Assembly (NCBI RefSeq): GCF_009758125.1
Contig: NZ_WRXO01000004.1
Span: forward strand, 496,001-560,000
Direction of reading: 5' to 3'
Source of the DNA: Chitinophaga oryziterrae
GTDB taxonomy: Bacteria; Bacteroidota; Bacteroidia; Chitinophagales; Chitinophagaceae
DNA: 64,000 bases
The translations under genes and the position numbers were made by a program. Position 1 is the stretch's first letter, and each line of letters starts with the position of its first letter. Positions 1 through 9,588 of this stretch are shown here, piece by piece. A model generated the notes under the pieces. It did no database searches. It was not told the DNA's origin and saw only the letters and a list, made by a program, of their open reading frames with translations.

Positions 1-3000
1 GAAGCCATATGCTGGTTTAGCATGCATCATATTATCGGTGATGGGTTGTCGGTTGAAATACTGCAGAAGGAGATCCTGCAATATTACGAAGCATATAATA
101 TGCAGGCACCGTTAAAGATAGCTCCCCTGCGCATACAGTATAAAGATTACGCCTCCTGGCAGCAGTCTGCATTATCAGATAAATCAAAGGCTTATTGGTT
201 GAAGCAATTCGAAGGAGAGCTGCCGGTCCTTACGCTGCCGCAGGCAAAACAGCGGCCGGTTGTAAGAACATACAGGGGGCATGCGCTTTCTGTGTTTATT
301 CCGGGTTCTGCATTCAATAAATTTTGTCAATCTCAGGATGTTACCTTATTCATGGGATTACTGGGCGTTTTACAGGTATTGTTATACCGTTACAGCGGAG
401 AAGAAGATCTCATCGTGGGTACGCCGGTAGCAGGTCGCATACATCCTGAGCTGGAAGCTCAGTTAGGGTTTTATGTAAATACACTGGCATTACGTACGGA
501 GCTGAATGGAGCCGACAGCTTTAAAGTCTTGCTGGCCAATATAAAGACCGTGGTATTGGATGCATTTGAATACCAGGACTACCCATTTGATAAACTGGTC
601 AATGAACTGCCGCTGAAACGGAATGCTGGTCGCTCGCCTTTATTTGATGTGATGCTGGTATTGCATAATGAAGGTCGTCGCAGACAATCAGGAGTAATTG
701 CAGAGGATGAAGGTGCCCGGCCTGTTAAATTCGATCTGCAATTTGATATAAAGGAATCCGGAGAAGGTTTGCATATCAGGGTTAGTTATAATACAGACCT
801 CTACGAGAGAGACAGTATGGAGACGCTGTTGGCCCACTACCAGGCATTGATGCAGGCAGTGGTCATCAATCCGGAGTTATCTGTCAAAAAGCTGGAATAC
901 CTTTCATTAGCAGAAAAGCAGCAGGTATTATACGACTTCAATGATACAGTTGTTGATTATCCCCGGGGAGAAACGCTTGTCTCTTTATTCTACAGACAGG
1001 TAAAAGAAAGAGGAACAGAGATCGCATTACAGCATCAGTCCCGCGTTTTTACCTATGAGGAACTCGACCAGGCATCTTCCTGTTTGGCACATTACTTACT
1101 GGAGAATTATGGTTTAGTATCAGAGGACCTCGTATGTGTATGCCTGCGGCGCAGCGAATGGATGATCATTTCATTACTGGCAGTCATAAAGGCAGGTTGT
1201 GCTTATGTACCTGTTGATCCGTCCTTTCCTGCAGAACGCAGCCGGTATATCATGGAAGACAGTGGTTGTAAGGTTTGCATAGATGAGGTGTTATTAGGCG
1301 ATTTCAGACAGGCATCCGGCAAATACAGTCAGCAGCAGCCGGATATCCGGATCGCTGAAAATAACCTTGTCTACGTGCTTTATACTTCAGGTTCCACCGG
1401 CAAGCCAAAAGGTTGTGTGCTTGAACATCGCGGAGTAGTAAACAGGATAGAGTGGATGTGGCGTAAATATGGTTATACATCAGCAGATATTGTTTTACAG
1501 AAAACGACTTTTACATTCGATGTATCCGTATGGGAACTGTTTTTACCCCTTTGCCAGGGATGTAGAATGGTATTATGTGAGGACGATGATATACGCTCTC
1601 CGGAGCGTATTGCAGCCGTTATAGAACAATACGGGGTAACCTGTTTGCATTTCGTACCAGGCATGTTACAGGCTTTCACTCAAACATTGAACACGCGTTT
1701 GTCTTCATTGGGTACGCTGAGTAAAATAATGACCAGCGGAGAGGCATTATCCTTAAAAGCAGTTGAAGACTGGTACAAATACATGCAGGCGCCCGTTTAT
1801 AACCTGTACGGACCTACAGAGGCTTCCATAGACGTTAGTTACTATGATACCGCACCAGGTATTACACAGGTACCCATCGGAAAGCCGGTCGCGAATACCA
1901 GTCTGTATATACTGGACAAAGAACAGCAGCCCGTACCGGTGGGCGTAACCGGTGAAATATACATAGGTGGTGTGCAGCTTGCCAGGGGGTATCTGAACCG
2001 CCCGGAATTAACAGGAGAAAGGTTTATCCCTGATCCGTTCAGTAATGTGAAGGAAGCCCGGATGTATCGTACCGGAGATATCGGGCGCTGGTTGCCTGAT
2101 GGTAATATATTGTATGCAGGTCGTATGGACAGCCAGGTAAAAGTGCGGGGTTACCGGATAGAACCAGGTGAGATTGAACATGTATTACAACAGGTCCCGG
2201 GTATTAAAACCGCCGCCGTGATCGCAGTACCGGATGTCAATGGAGAAAAGAATATACAAGCTTATTACGTGAGTGATGAAAGTATGGATATTACTGTTTT
2301 ACGTCAGCATCTGTTGCAGTACTTACCGGAATATATGTTGCCTGTATCCTTCTCCTGGTTAGATAAAATGCCCCTTACTCCAAATGGGAAAATAAATACC
2401 GGAGCCTTGCCAGGTAGCGGGATACTGGCAACGACAGCAGTCGTAACCTATATAGCTCCGCGTAGTGATATGGAAATAATATTGGTGCAGGCATTTGAAA
2501 AAATGCTGAACCGGAAGACTGTAAGTATCAATGAACATTTTTTTGATGCGGGAGGTGATTCCATGAAGGCTATCTGGCTGTTAAACTATTTAAGGCAGCA
2601 GGGCTTACGGGCGGAGATCGGAGATATCCTGCAGAACCTGATGATCAGTGAACTGGCACTCCGGTTAGTGCCGGATAATGAAGGAACGGCATCACTCACT
2701 TCTCAACCTGTCACAAACCCATGGATGCCTTTATCGTATAACCAGCTGAGCTATTTTAAAAAAGGACAGTTTGTTAATGCCTGCGGCACTTTCGGATTGT
2801 ACATACACAGTTTTGATAAGGATATGATAATGAAAGCGTACCATCAGTTGTTAACTGATTTTCCGGTACTCCGGATGCAGTTCAGGATAGACGGGCAACA
2901 GCTGTGGCAGAAAGTATTGAATCCTGACGCAACTCCTTTTCAGATCCGTTTTATAGAGAAGGAAGTACCGGACTTTCAGGATGCGGATGTAAAAAAGACC

Positions 3001-4005
3001 CAGCAGGAAATGATCCTTCAGCCCTTTGATCTGCTGAACGGGGAAGTGATAAGATGTGCCGTGTTGCATAATACTTCAGGCTCCTACATATATTTTGCCG
3101 TGCATCATATTGTAACAGATCATTTTTCCAACCAGTTATTAAAGAATGCCTTTAAAGCTTATATAGAGGGGAGTAGTTTAAGCACGCATGAACATCCTTC
3201 CTATCTTGACTTTATAACGGAACAGCGGGCTTATGTTCGCACACAGGAAGCAAAAGAGAAGATGCATTACTGGAACAACCATTTAAAAGAAATCGTCAAT
3301 AGTGCAGCAGCAGTTCCCGCCGGCAACTGGATAAAGTGCCGTGTGCAGTTGAACAAGCCGGAGAAAGACAGGATCACAGCTTTTTGCAGAAAATATCATC
3401 TATTTACCAGCAGTTTTATTTTAGGAGTATATTTTATTATAGATCTGCTGGAATTTTCAGGACAATCCCCGCAATTGCTGAAAGTGACTGTAAATGGGAA
3501 TGATACGATGCTACCCGGTTTCAGAACGGAAGATGTTGCAGGTGTATTTATAAACAGTATCCCTGTGTATGCGGTGCATGAAAAAGATACCTCGTTGGTG
3601 AGGTTTATACAGAACGTTCAGGGCCATTATCTCGATGGGAGGAAAAATCAGCAGATCCCTATGGAACTGATCAGGGCATCCTGCCAGGAGCAGTATGGCG
3701 CAGATCCTGAAGAATATATTTATGGCGCTTTCAGTCACCTGGAAATGGCTACTTTAAATACCGGCAATTTTGCCCCTTTGTCTGATACCGGGCTGGAAGA
3801 GTATGAAATACCCGATAGTAATTATTTTAGTTATCTGCGATGTACTGATTATACTGATGTTCTAAATATGGAATGGAAGATCCGGGCCGGCGTTTTGCAG
3901 CCGGGTTATTATTACCGGAGGATTACAGACCTTTTCAATCATATTATTGATAACCCTGAAGTTCATTTATCAGAACTGGGAAAAAAATTAATCGCATGCT
4001 CATAA
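1..4005 (+). CDS. Non-ribosomal peptide synthetase, C-terminal part (C-A-PCP-C), 5' truncated by window
   Basis: The frame is open from base 1, so the gene begins upstream; 1334 residues are visible. Domain order, counted from the first codon: the end of a condensation domain with HHIIGDG (HHxxxDG) near residues 9-15; an adenylation domain about 325-805 with YTSGSTGKPKG, FDVSVWE, NLYGPTE and GKIN cores; a carrier domain with AGGDS, pantetheine serine near residue 854; then a second condensation-like domain about 905-1330 whose motif reads HHIVTDH, so the usual final Gly is His. No thioesterase domain follows. Aligning the A-domain pocket to GrsA by eye gives D-V-W-H-M-S-L-I-D, close to the known serine code (DVWHLSLID), so L-Ser activation is inferred. 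The terminal C domain may release the chain by condensation or cyclisation. The next gene starts inside the last codons, so they are translationally coupled. Confidence 0.95.
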   Translation, partial: EAICWFSMHHIIGDGLSVEILQKEILQYYEAYNMQAPLKIAPLRIQYKDYASWQQSALSDKSKAYWLKQFEGELPVLTLPQAKQRPVVRTYRGHALSVFIPGSAFNKFCQSQDVTLFMGLLGVLQVLLYRYSGEEDLIVGTPVAGRIHPELEAQLGFYVNTLALRTELNGADSFKVLLANIKTVVLDAFEYQDYPFDKLVNELPLKRNAGRSPLFDVMLVLHNEGRRRQSGVIAEDEGARPVKFDLQFDIKESGEGLHIRVSYNTDLYERDSMETLLAHYQALMQAVVINPELSVKKLEYLSLAEKQQVLYDFNDTVVDYPRGETLVSLFYRQVKERGTEIALQHQSRVFTYEELDQASSCLAHYLLENYGLVSEDLVCVCLRRSEWMIISLLAVIKAGCAYVPVDPSFPAERSRYIMEDSGCKVCIDEVLLGDFRQASGKYSQQQPDIRIAENNLVYVLYTSGSTGKPKGCVLEHRGVVNRIEWMWRKYGYTSADIVLQKTTFTFDVSVWELFLPLCQGCRMVLCEDDDIRSPERIAAVIEQYGVTCLHFVPGMLQAFTQTLNTRLSSLGTLSKIMTSGEALSLKAVEDWYKYMQAPVYNLYGPTEASIDVSYYDTAPGITQVPIGKPVANTSLYILDKEQQPVPVGVTGEIYIGGVQLARGYLNRPELTGERFIPDPFSNVKEARMYRTGDIGRWLPDGNILYAGRMDSQVKVRGYRIEPGEIEHVLQQVPGIKTAAVIAVPDVNGEKNIQAYYVSDESMDITVLRQHLLQYLPEYMLPVSFSWLDKMPLTPNGKINTGALPGSGILATTAVVTYIAPRSDMEIILVQAFEKMLNRKTVSINEHFFDAGGDSMKAIWLLNYLRQQGLRAEIGDILQNLMISELALRLVPDNEGTASLTSQPVTNPWMPLSYNQLSYFKKGQFVNACGTFGLYIHSFDKDMIMKAYHQLLTDFPVLRMQFRIDGQQLWQKVLNPDATPFQIRFIEKEVPDFQDADVKKTQQEMILQPFDLLNGEVIRCAVLHNTSGSYIYFAVHHIVTDHFSNQLLKNAFKAYIEGSSLSTHEHPSYLDFITEQRAYVRTQEAKEKMHYWNNHLKEIVNSAAAVPAGNWIKCRVQLNKPEKDRITAFCRKYHLFTSSFILGVYFIIDLLEFSGQSPQLLKVTVNGNDTMLPGFRTEDVAGVFINSIPVYAVHEKDTSLVRFIQNVQGHYLDGRKNQQIPMELIRASCQEQYGADPEEYIYGAFSHLEMATLNTGNFAPLSDTGLEEYEIPDSNYFSYLRCTDYTDVLNMEWKIRAGVLQPGYYYRRITDLFNHIIDNPEVHLSELGKKLIACS

Positions 4006-5645
4006 AGAAAGAATATACAGGAAAGTATTTGTTATTCTCGATCTTAAGTATCCTGGCAGCTTCCGGTAATATGGGAGTTATTTATCTGATCAACAGGGTG
4101 ATTGATAACTATTTTAGTGGTACCCAATTGTTGTACTACCGGTATATGATGCTTTTTGGTGGAGCCCTGATATTGTTTTTTGTTTGCAGATCCCTGGCAG
4201 CCAGAAGTATTATCAATTTTACACAGAAACTCCTGCGGAAAACACGTATGGAAATGATCAGAATGGTATTGCGTTCATCGTATGCACCTGTCATCCGGGA
4301 AAAGGCAAGAATTTTCAGTGCACTCACCAGGGATACGGATAATGTGGTGAATGCATCGGTGAATATCGTGGACATTTTTACCAATTCTATTGTTATTATT
4401 ATATGTTTTGTATTTATGGGGCAGCTTTCTATTAAGTTGCTTGGCTGTATGTTGGTATTGCTGTGTTTTACATTGGCGATCTATTTCTATAGTGAAAGAA
4501 TGGCCCGTAAACTCTTTATTGCAGCAATGGCCCGTTACGATGTGTTTGTAAAATATGTGAATGAAATATTGTCCGGATTCAAAGAGATTGTGGTAGAGCG
4601 GAAAAAGGGAATGTCCATCGTAGAGAAACACATTGAGACAGCCATCAATGATGTATCTGCACTTAATCAGCAGGCACAGATCAAGTTTTTGACGAACCGT
4701 ATCATAGGACAGATGGGGTTCTATGTATTCATAGGATCACTGTTATTGTTCCTGGGTGCTTACATGGGAATAGAGAAAAGCGTTGTTATCAATTTTATCT
4801 TCCTGATTCTGTACATATGGGGACCTATAGAAACGGTTGTACTGCTGATCCCTAATCTTTCGCAGGCCAGAATCTCATTACAACGTATTACAGATCTGGA
4901 AAAAAAGATCAGTGAATTTGAATCTGACAAAGAACAGCGCAGGGTATATACCGGTTTTAATAACCTCTTATTTAATAATATTATGTACCAGTACCGTACA
5001 GAAGACGATCCGGCTGATCAGCTTTTCTGTATTGGTCCTGTTGATTTCAACATCAGACAGGGAGAGATCATATTTATCAGTGGAGGCAATGGCAGTGGTA
5101 AAACAACATTTATCAATATTCTGATAGGATTGTTTGCTGCACATGAAGGAGAGATCATACTGGATGGAGATAAAGTAGAGATTTCGCAACTGCAGGATTA
5201 CCGTTCTTTGTTTGCGACAGTATTTAACGACTTCCACCTCTTTGATGAACTGTATGGAATCGAGCTTATAGATCCTTTGCTGATGGAAGAATATCTGCAG
5301 GTAATGGAGCTGGACCATAAAATAACTTTCAATGGAGAAAAGTTTTCTTCTACAAATATGTCGGCAGGACAGCGGAAAAGACTGGCACTTATTGCTGCGG
5401 TGATGGAGAAAAAACCAATACTGGTACTGGATGAATTTGGCGCCGATCAGGATCCCCGGTTTAAAAGAAGATTCTATAATGAGATTCTTGAATTGCTTCG
5501 TAGTAAAGGATTTACCATTATTATGATAACACACGATGAGCAGTATTATCACTGTGCAGATAAGCTTTTTAGAATGGAAAACGGGCAATTATCACCGGTT
5601 GTATATAAAAAAGATTCGCAAATATTAAGTGTAGGATTATCATGA
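3996..5645 (+). CDS. Cyclic-peptide-type ABC exporter (fused permease and ATPase)
   Basis: 549 residues. The N-terminal ~320 residues hold about six hydrophobic segments of an exporter-type membrane domain. The C-terminal ATPase has Walker A GGNGSGKT (about 363-370), signature MSAGQRKR and Walker B ILVLDEFGADQD. The single-chain architecture, length and short NBD resemble the SyrD/PvdE peptide and siderophore exporters. The start overlaps the synthetase stop by 10 nt and its stop overlaps the thioesterase start as ATGA, so this is one operon. It most likely exports the peptide across the inner membrane or moves a precursor to the periplasm; the substrate is inferred from context only. Confidence 0.9.
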   Translation: MLIKKEYTGKYLLFSILSILAASGNMGVIYLINRVIDNYFSGTQLLYYRYMMLFGGALILFFVCRSLAARSIINFTQKLLRKTRMEMIRMVLRSSYAPVIREKARIFSALTRDTDNVVNASVNIVDIFTNSIVIIICFVFMGQLSIKLLGCMLVLLCFTLAIYFYSERMARKLFIAAMARYDVFVKYVNEILSGFKEIVVERKKGMSIVEKHIETAINDVSALNQQAQIKFLTNRIIGQMGFYVFIGSLLLFLGAYMGIEKSVVINFIFLILYIWGPIETVVLLIPNLSQARISLQRITDLEKKISEFESDKEQRRVYTGFNNLLFNNIMYQYRTEDDPADQLFCIGPVDFNIRQGEIIFISGGNGSGKTTFINILIGLFAAHEGEIILDGDKVEISQLQDYRSLFATVFNDFHLFDELYGIELIDPLLMEEYLQVMELDHKITFNGEKFSSTNMSAGQRKRLALIAAVMEKKPILVLDEFGADQDPRFKRRFYNEILELLRSKGFTIIMITHDEQYYHCADKLFRMENGQLSPVVYKKDSQILSVGLS

Positions 5646-6340
5646 AACCACAGTTGTTCTTAATACATTTTGCAGGAGGAAACATTTATTCCTTCCAGTT
5701 TATGAAACCATATCTTTCGGCATTTGAGTTAGTTCCGCTGGAATTGCCAGGGCGGGGGAAACGGGTAGATGAAGAACTGATCAATGATTTTGACGAAGCT
5801 ACCCTCGATATTTACAATCAACTGACCGGTAATTTGTATACTAACCGTTTTTTTATATATGGACATAGTCTTGGCGCATTGCTAACCCTGCGTGTAACAG
5901 CTATGCTTGAGCAGAATGGACGGTTTCCTGAAAGTATCATTGTAACAGGAAATCCCGGCCCGGGGGAACGCGAGAATAAGCAATTGTACCTGATGGAGAA
6001 AGATGACTTTAAAAAAGAATTATTACTGATGGGAGGTATCCCGGAAGTGGTACTGGACAACGAAGAACTATTTGATTTTTATGAGCCCATTTTAAGGGCG
6101 GACCTTGAAATTATTGAAAAGAGGGGGGACTTAAGTTTTGCACCTGTCAAAGCCCGTATCAGTGCGATTATGGGTAGCGAGGAGGAAAAATCATCCAGGA
6201 TTGAAAACTGGAAGAATTTTGGATTGTCAGATGTCAGGACCATCCTGCTTCCCGGCAATCATTTTTTTATTCATAATTACGCGGCACAGCTTTGCAATAT
6301 TATTGGGCAGGCATGCTATTCACCCCCTATTTTTCATTAA
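5642..6340 (+). CDS. Type II thioesterase (NRPS-associated, GrsT-like)
   Basis: 232-residue alpha/beta hydrolase. The nucleophile elbow is GHSLGA with Ser76, and the catalytic His is in GNHFF at about 207. The family removes stalled or mis-primed acyl groups from carrier domains of the neighbouring synthetase. The usual catalytic-acid position reads GSEEEK rather than a GDxD-type motif, so the acid may be Glu or lie elsewhere. Start overlaps the exporter stop by 4 nt (ATGA), placing it in the same operon. Confidence 0.9.
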   Translation: MKPQLFLIHFAGGNIYSFQFMKPYLSAFELVPLELPGRGKRVDEELINDFDEATLDIYNQLTGNLYTNRFFIYGHSLGALLTLRVTAMLEQNGRFPESIIVTGNPGPGERENKQLYLMEKDDFKKELLLMGGIPEVVLDNEELFDFYEPILRADLEIIEKRGDLSFAPVKARISAIMGSEEEKSSRIENWKNFGLSDVRTILLPGNHFFIHNYAAQLCNIIGQACYSPPIFH

Positions 6341-6359
6341 AATTTAAGAGTTAACGCTT

Positions 6360-7355
6360 ATGAAGACTACGTTAGTTTTAGAAAATGCCAGAACGGAAAT
6401 TATTAATGCTATCCGGAAATGGGGCATCTCCCGTTCTGACATCAGTGCTATCCTTATCACCGGATCACTTGCGAGAAATGATAACAGGACAGACCAGTAT
6501 TCTGATATCGATATGGTCGTTATCACCAACAAACCTCATTACTACCAGCAATCGTCAACATGGGCGGGAGAGTTGGGGAAAGTTGTCTCCTGTTATAATG
6601 GCGGGCGTATGATCCATGAATCATTTGTAAAAAGGATCTATTTTGAAAATTGTGTTGGTGCAGATATTACATTCATAACAAACAATGCATTCTCTGTTGC
6701 CTGGTTTACGGCTGTCTTAAAACGCCGTTTTACCTCATTACTGAAAATCCTGCCTTCATCGTTGATAGCCAATATTGAAAGCTCTATTACCGCATCAACT
6801 TATTATATACACAGAGGCTTTTATATGCTGGTGGATAAAAGAAAAAAGCTGGAAAAGATCCGTTACCTGGAGCAGGTATATACCTATAGACTATCATCAG
6901 AAATGCCGGTAGGTAAATTCGAAAATACCGTCAATGCATTCTGGCAGGAAGCATTTCGCATGGCTATTAAAATATCCAGAAAAGAATATTTTGGGGCAAA
7001 GTTTGAATGTGACCATATGATGAAATCTTATCTGCTGAATATGATCACCTGGTATACGATGAGCAAGCAGGGAAATAGTTATGAAACCTGGCATAAAGGC
7101 CGGTTTATAGAGGAATGGACTGAACCTGCCATCATGGAACGGGTGAAACTGATCTATAGCCGCTATGATCCGGAGGATACCTGGAGAGGGCTCTTTGAAA
7201 TAACAGAACTATTCAAAAATATTACGGATCTGCTGATGAAATATTATGATATTAAGATTACTGATCCCGGGGATACCATGATCAACTGGATTTATGATCT
7301 GGAAAAGAGCATTTCATTAAGGGGTGATCATCTTCCTTTACAAATGCAAAAATAA
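6360..7355 (+). CDS. ANT(6)-like aminoglycoside nucleotidyltransferase
   Basis: 331 residues. The N-terminus has the nucleotidyltransferase signature GSLAR followed by YSDIDM (G-S ... D-x-D), then an aromatic-rich region and a C-terminal helical part with YETWHKGRF and DTWRGLFEITELF that resemble streptomycin 6-adenylyltransferases (AadE/ANT(6)). Members transfer AMP from ATP to a hydroxyl of an antibiotic. It starts 19 nt after the thioesterase stop on the same strand and ends before a hairpin, so it is probably the last gene of the peptide operon. Self-resistance by modifying the product, or tailoring of it, is an inference; a diverged housekeeping function cannot be excluded. Confidence 0.75.
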   Translation: MKTTLVLENARTEIINAIRKWGISRSDISAILITGSLARNDNRTDQYSDIDMVVITNKPHYYQQSSTWAGELGKVVSCYNGGRMIHESFVKRIYFENCVGADITFITNNAFSVAWFTAVLKRRFTSLLKILPSSLIANIESSITASTYYIHRGFYMLVDKRKKLEKIRYLEQVYTYRLSSEMPVGKFENTVNAFWQEAFRMAIKISRKEYFGAKFECDHMMKSYLLNMITWYTMSKQGNSYETWHKGRFIEEWTEPAIMERVKLIYSRYDPEDTWRGLFEITELFKNITDLLMKYYDIKITDPGDTMINWIYDLEKSISLRGDHLPLQMQK

Positions 7356-7362
7356 ATTTGCA

Positions 7363-7394
7363 GAAGGTGCTGTCCCGGAGCGGATAGCACCTTC
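7363..7394. terminator. Hairpin between convergent genes
   Basis: Arms GAAGGTGCT (7363-7371) and AGCACCTTC (7386-7394) form a 9-bp stem with a 14-nt loop, followed by ccgttatttt. It lies between the nucleotidyltransferase stop and the stop of the convergent serine hydrolase, so it probably terminates both. Confidence 0.7.
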
Positions 7395-7397
7395 CCG

Positions 7398-8825
7398 TTA
7401 TTTTAATTGCTGAGTGATCAGCCTTTCTAATGCAAACAGGCGATTCTGCCCTGTGGTTTCATTTACCATGATCACAATACCCAGTTCTCTCTCCGGGTAA
7501 AATAAACAAAGGCTATTGAACCCTGCGCCGGCATTTCCGGAATGCATTATATATTGTTTACCAGCAGCATCAAGATTTCTCATCCAGCCAAGTCCCATTG
7601 AAGAACCATCTTTGTTACCCCATGTATATTGATGGGTAAGTTTGATAGCCGGTGATTTTTCCCCGATGTTAGCCTTCAGATAGATAAGCATGTCGTTCAG
7701 TGTGGAGTTTATGGCCGGGCCACCTCTGAATGCGGTCATTGGGTAATAATAGGTCTGTGGCTCACTGTGGTTGTTGTAGCCCTGTAACAGCATCTTTTTT
7801 TCATTAACGGAAAAGAAGTTTTTGGTGTGGTACATATTTAGTTCCGTTCTCAGAAAGGCGGTCATTAACTTTTCATAAGGTTGATGATAAACCTCTTCTA
7901 AAATCAGCATCAGTATATGGAATGCATTTCCGTTATAGACATATTTCACTCCTGGTAATGTATCCGGCCTGAAATGATGAAGGTCGTCCAGTAAGCTATC
8001 CCGGTTATATTTTTCAAAAATCTTCAGTTGTTGCAGTCGGGAAAGTCCTGGTGGCAAAGCATCAGGAGATGTTGGTAAACCCGAGGTATGATTGGTCAGG
8101 TGCACCAGTCTTACAGGATATCCTTTATATGTAAGATCCGGGTATTTACCCGGGAGATATTTACGGATATCGTCGTTCAGGTTTACTTTTTTCTCGGTAA
8201 CAGCTTTTGCTAATAAAGTAGCTATAAAGGTTTTGGCAATTGAGCCCAGGCAATAGTAATTATCTGATGAAGGAAGCTGGCCGCTGTTCTTTTGTGTTTC
8301 CCCATAATTATAGGCATATTTTTGCCCTTTGTATACAATACCCACAGAAAGAGCCACCGTATTAGGATTTTGCATATAAAGTGTGGCAGCCTGCTGTATA
8401 ATGGAATCGATCTTACTCCTTAACGGATTGTCGGTAGGTAGTGACCGGTGCTCTCCGCCAGGTTGCATGATCACATCATTTATAAAATAGTCGTCCATTA
8501 CACCGGGAGTTCCCGATTGCAGATCGAAATGTATATTTCCGTGTTCACCTGTCCACATGAACGACCTGGTAATACCGTATTCTCCCAGTGAAGTTGATGA
8601 AATGATTTTTCCCGTTTGTTCTTTTGTTGTTTTCAGCATGTTTACAAATTTTGCCTCAGGCTCTTCTGTTTTCATACTTTCACTGGCAAAATTATAGATA
8701 CCCTTAAAGTCATCTTTGTTATACAGGCTGATGATGGTATCATGCATGGTAATGAATGTTTTCTGGCATTTTGAGAATTGGCAGGAGAACAGGATTAATG
8801 AAAGCAGTAACGTGAATTTAAACAT
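7398..8825 (-). CDS. Secreted serine hydrolase, beta-lactamase class C / PBP-like
   Basis: 475 residues with an N-terminal hydrophobic signal (MFKFTLLLSLILFSCQ); a lipobox-like Cys15 is possible. Residues ~25-125 look like a DUF3887-type small domain found before such hydrolases; the catalytic domain follows. The serine motif is S195-I-A-K198 (SxxK), the tyrosine motif region reads YNGN near 297-300, and a C-terminal HSG replaces KTG. These fit serine hydrolases and esterases of the class C fold that often are not true beta-lactamases. It is convergent with the NRPS operon; a link to that pathway is not supported. Confidence 0.85.
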   Translation of the reverse strand: MFKFTLLLSLILFSCQFSKCQKTFITMHDTIISLYNKDDFKGIYNFASESMKTEEPEAKFVNMLKTTKEQTGKIISSTSLGEYGITRSFMWTGEHGNIHFDLQSGTPGVMDDYFINDVIMQPGGEHRSLPTDNPLRSKIDSIIQQAATLYMQNPNTVALSVGIVYKGQKYAYNYGETQKNSGQLPSSDNYYCLGSIAKTFIATLLAKAVTEKKVNLNDDIRKYLPGKYPDLTYKGYPVRLVHLTNHTSGLPTSPDALPPGLSRLQQLKIFEKYNRDSLLDDLHHFRPDTLPGVKYVYNGNAFHILMLILEEVYHQPYEKLMTAFLRTELNMYHTKNFFSVNEKKMLLQGYNNHSEPQTYYYPMTAFRGGPAINSTLNDMLIYLKANIGEKSPAIKLTHQYTWGNKDGSSMGLGWMRNLDAAGKQYIMHSGNAGAGFNSLCLFYPERELGIVIMVNETTGQNRLFALERLITQQLK

Positions 8826-9104
8826 AAGAGTATTAACTGGGTTATTGTAAAGAGAAGGTTACGAAGATAAAGGTAATATTGCAGGTTAACAAGGCGTCTG
8901 TGATCGCATAAGCTTATGGGGCTATTGAATACTAATGATAATTGCGGACCAGGATTTTTTTTAAAATAAATGTTGTGATTAGTTATTCACGCAGATCGGA
9001 GATAGTTCATAATAAGATATATAGGGACATACCATTTTCCTCATACAGATATTATATGGATTATTTATAATAAAATTTAAATGTACTATAAATATCAACC
9101 ATTT

Positions 9105-9500
9105 TTATTCTGCTGGTTCTTCCGGATAAAAGAAGATAGATTTTTCTGCCAGCTTGGCTTCCTCACTTAACTGCTGTAAAGTCCAGTGGTCTGTTTTGGT
9201 AGTTTGCACCCACATTCCACCTGATTTACGCATTACCTGTACACTAAGCCCCAGCTGATGCATAAAATCATGTTCTACTTCTGCTGCAGTACGGTTTTTA
9301 CTGATGTCTATCCAGCCAAAAGTATGCACCATGCGGATATCATCTATAGGAGTATCCGGAGGGAGTTTATCCGCTGTTCTGCAACGTTCGCCGACCTCAT
9401 GAGGCTGCCGGTAAAATTCCAGGTTAAGAAAAGGGTAAGCTTGCCTGAAATCACTTTGTATGTTGGAAATAATAGCTTCTTCACTGATATAAATTTCCAT
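9105..9500 (-). CDS. Conserved hypothetical protein
   Basis: 131 residues, no signal peptide or membrane segment. It resembles a small uncharacterised Bacteroidota protein seen with the pattern GLSVQVxRKSGxxW...T...WTLxxQ near its C-terminus (here GLSVQVMRKSGGMW then DHWTLQQL). No function is known to me. It lies 88 nt downstream of the DUF1016-type gene on the same strand and could be co-transcribed with it. Confidence 0.6.
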   Translation of the reverse strand: MEIYISEEAIISNIQSDFRQAYPFLNLEFYRQPHEVGERCRTADKLPPDTPIDDIRMVHTFGWIDISKNRTAAEVEHDFMHQLGLSVQVMRKSGGMWVQTTKTDHWTLQQLSEEAKLAEKSIFFYPEEPAE

Positions 9501-9588
9501 AACGAAAGATTTATGTAAAATTACGACTTATATCTCTTAGAGAGGATGAGTCAGGATGGTCGTGTGAATGATATTGGTCATTATACAT

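Noticed and set aside
4968..5588. 206-codon frame antisense to the ABC exporter
   Set aside because: Shadow of the ATPase domain in the reverse frame.
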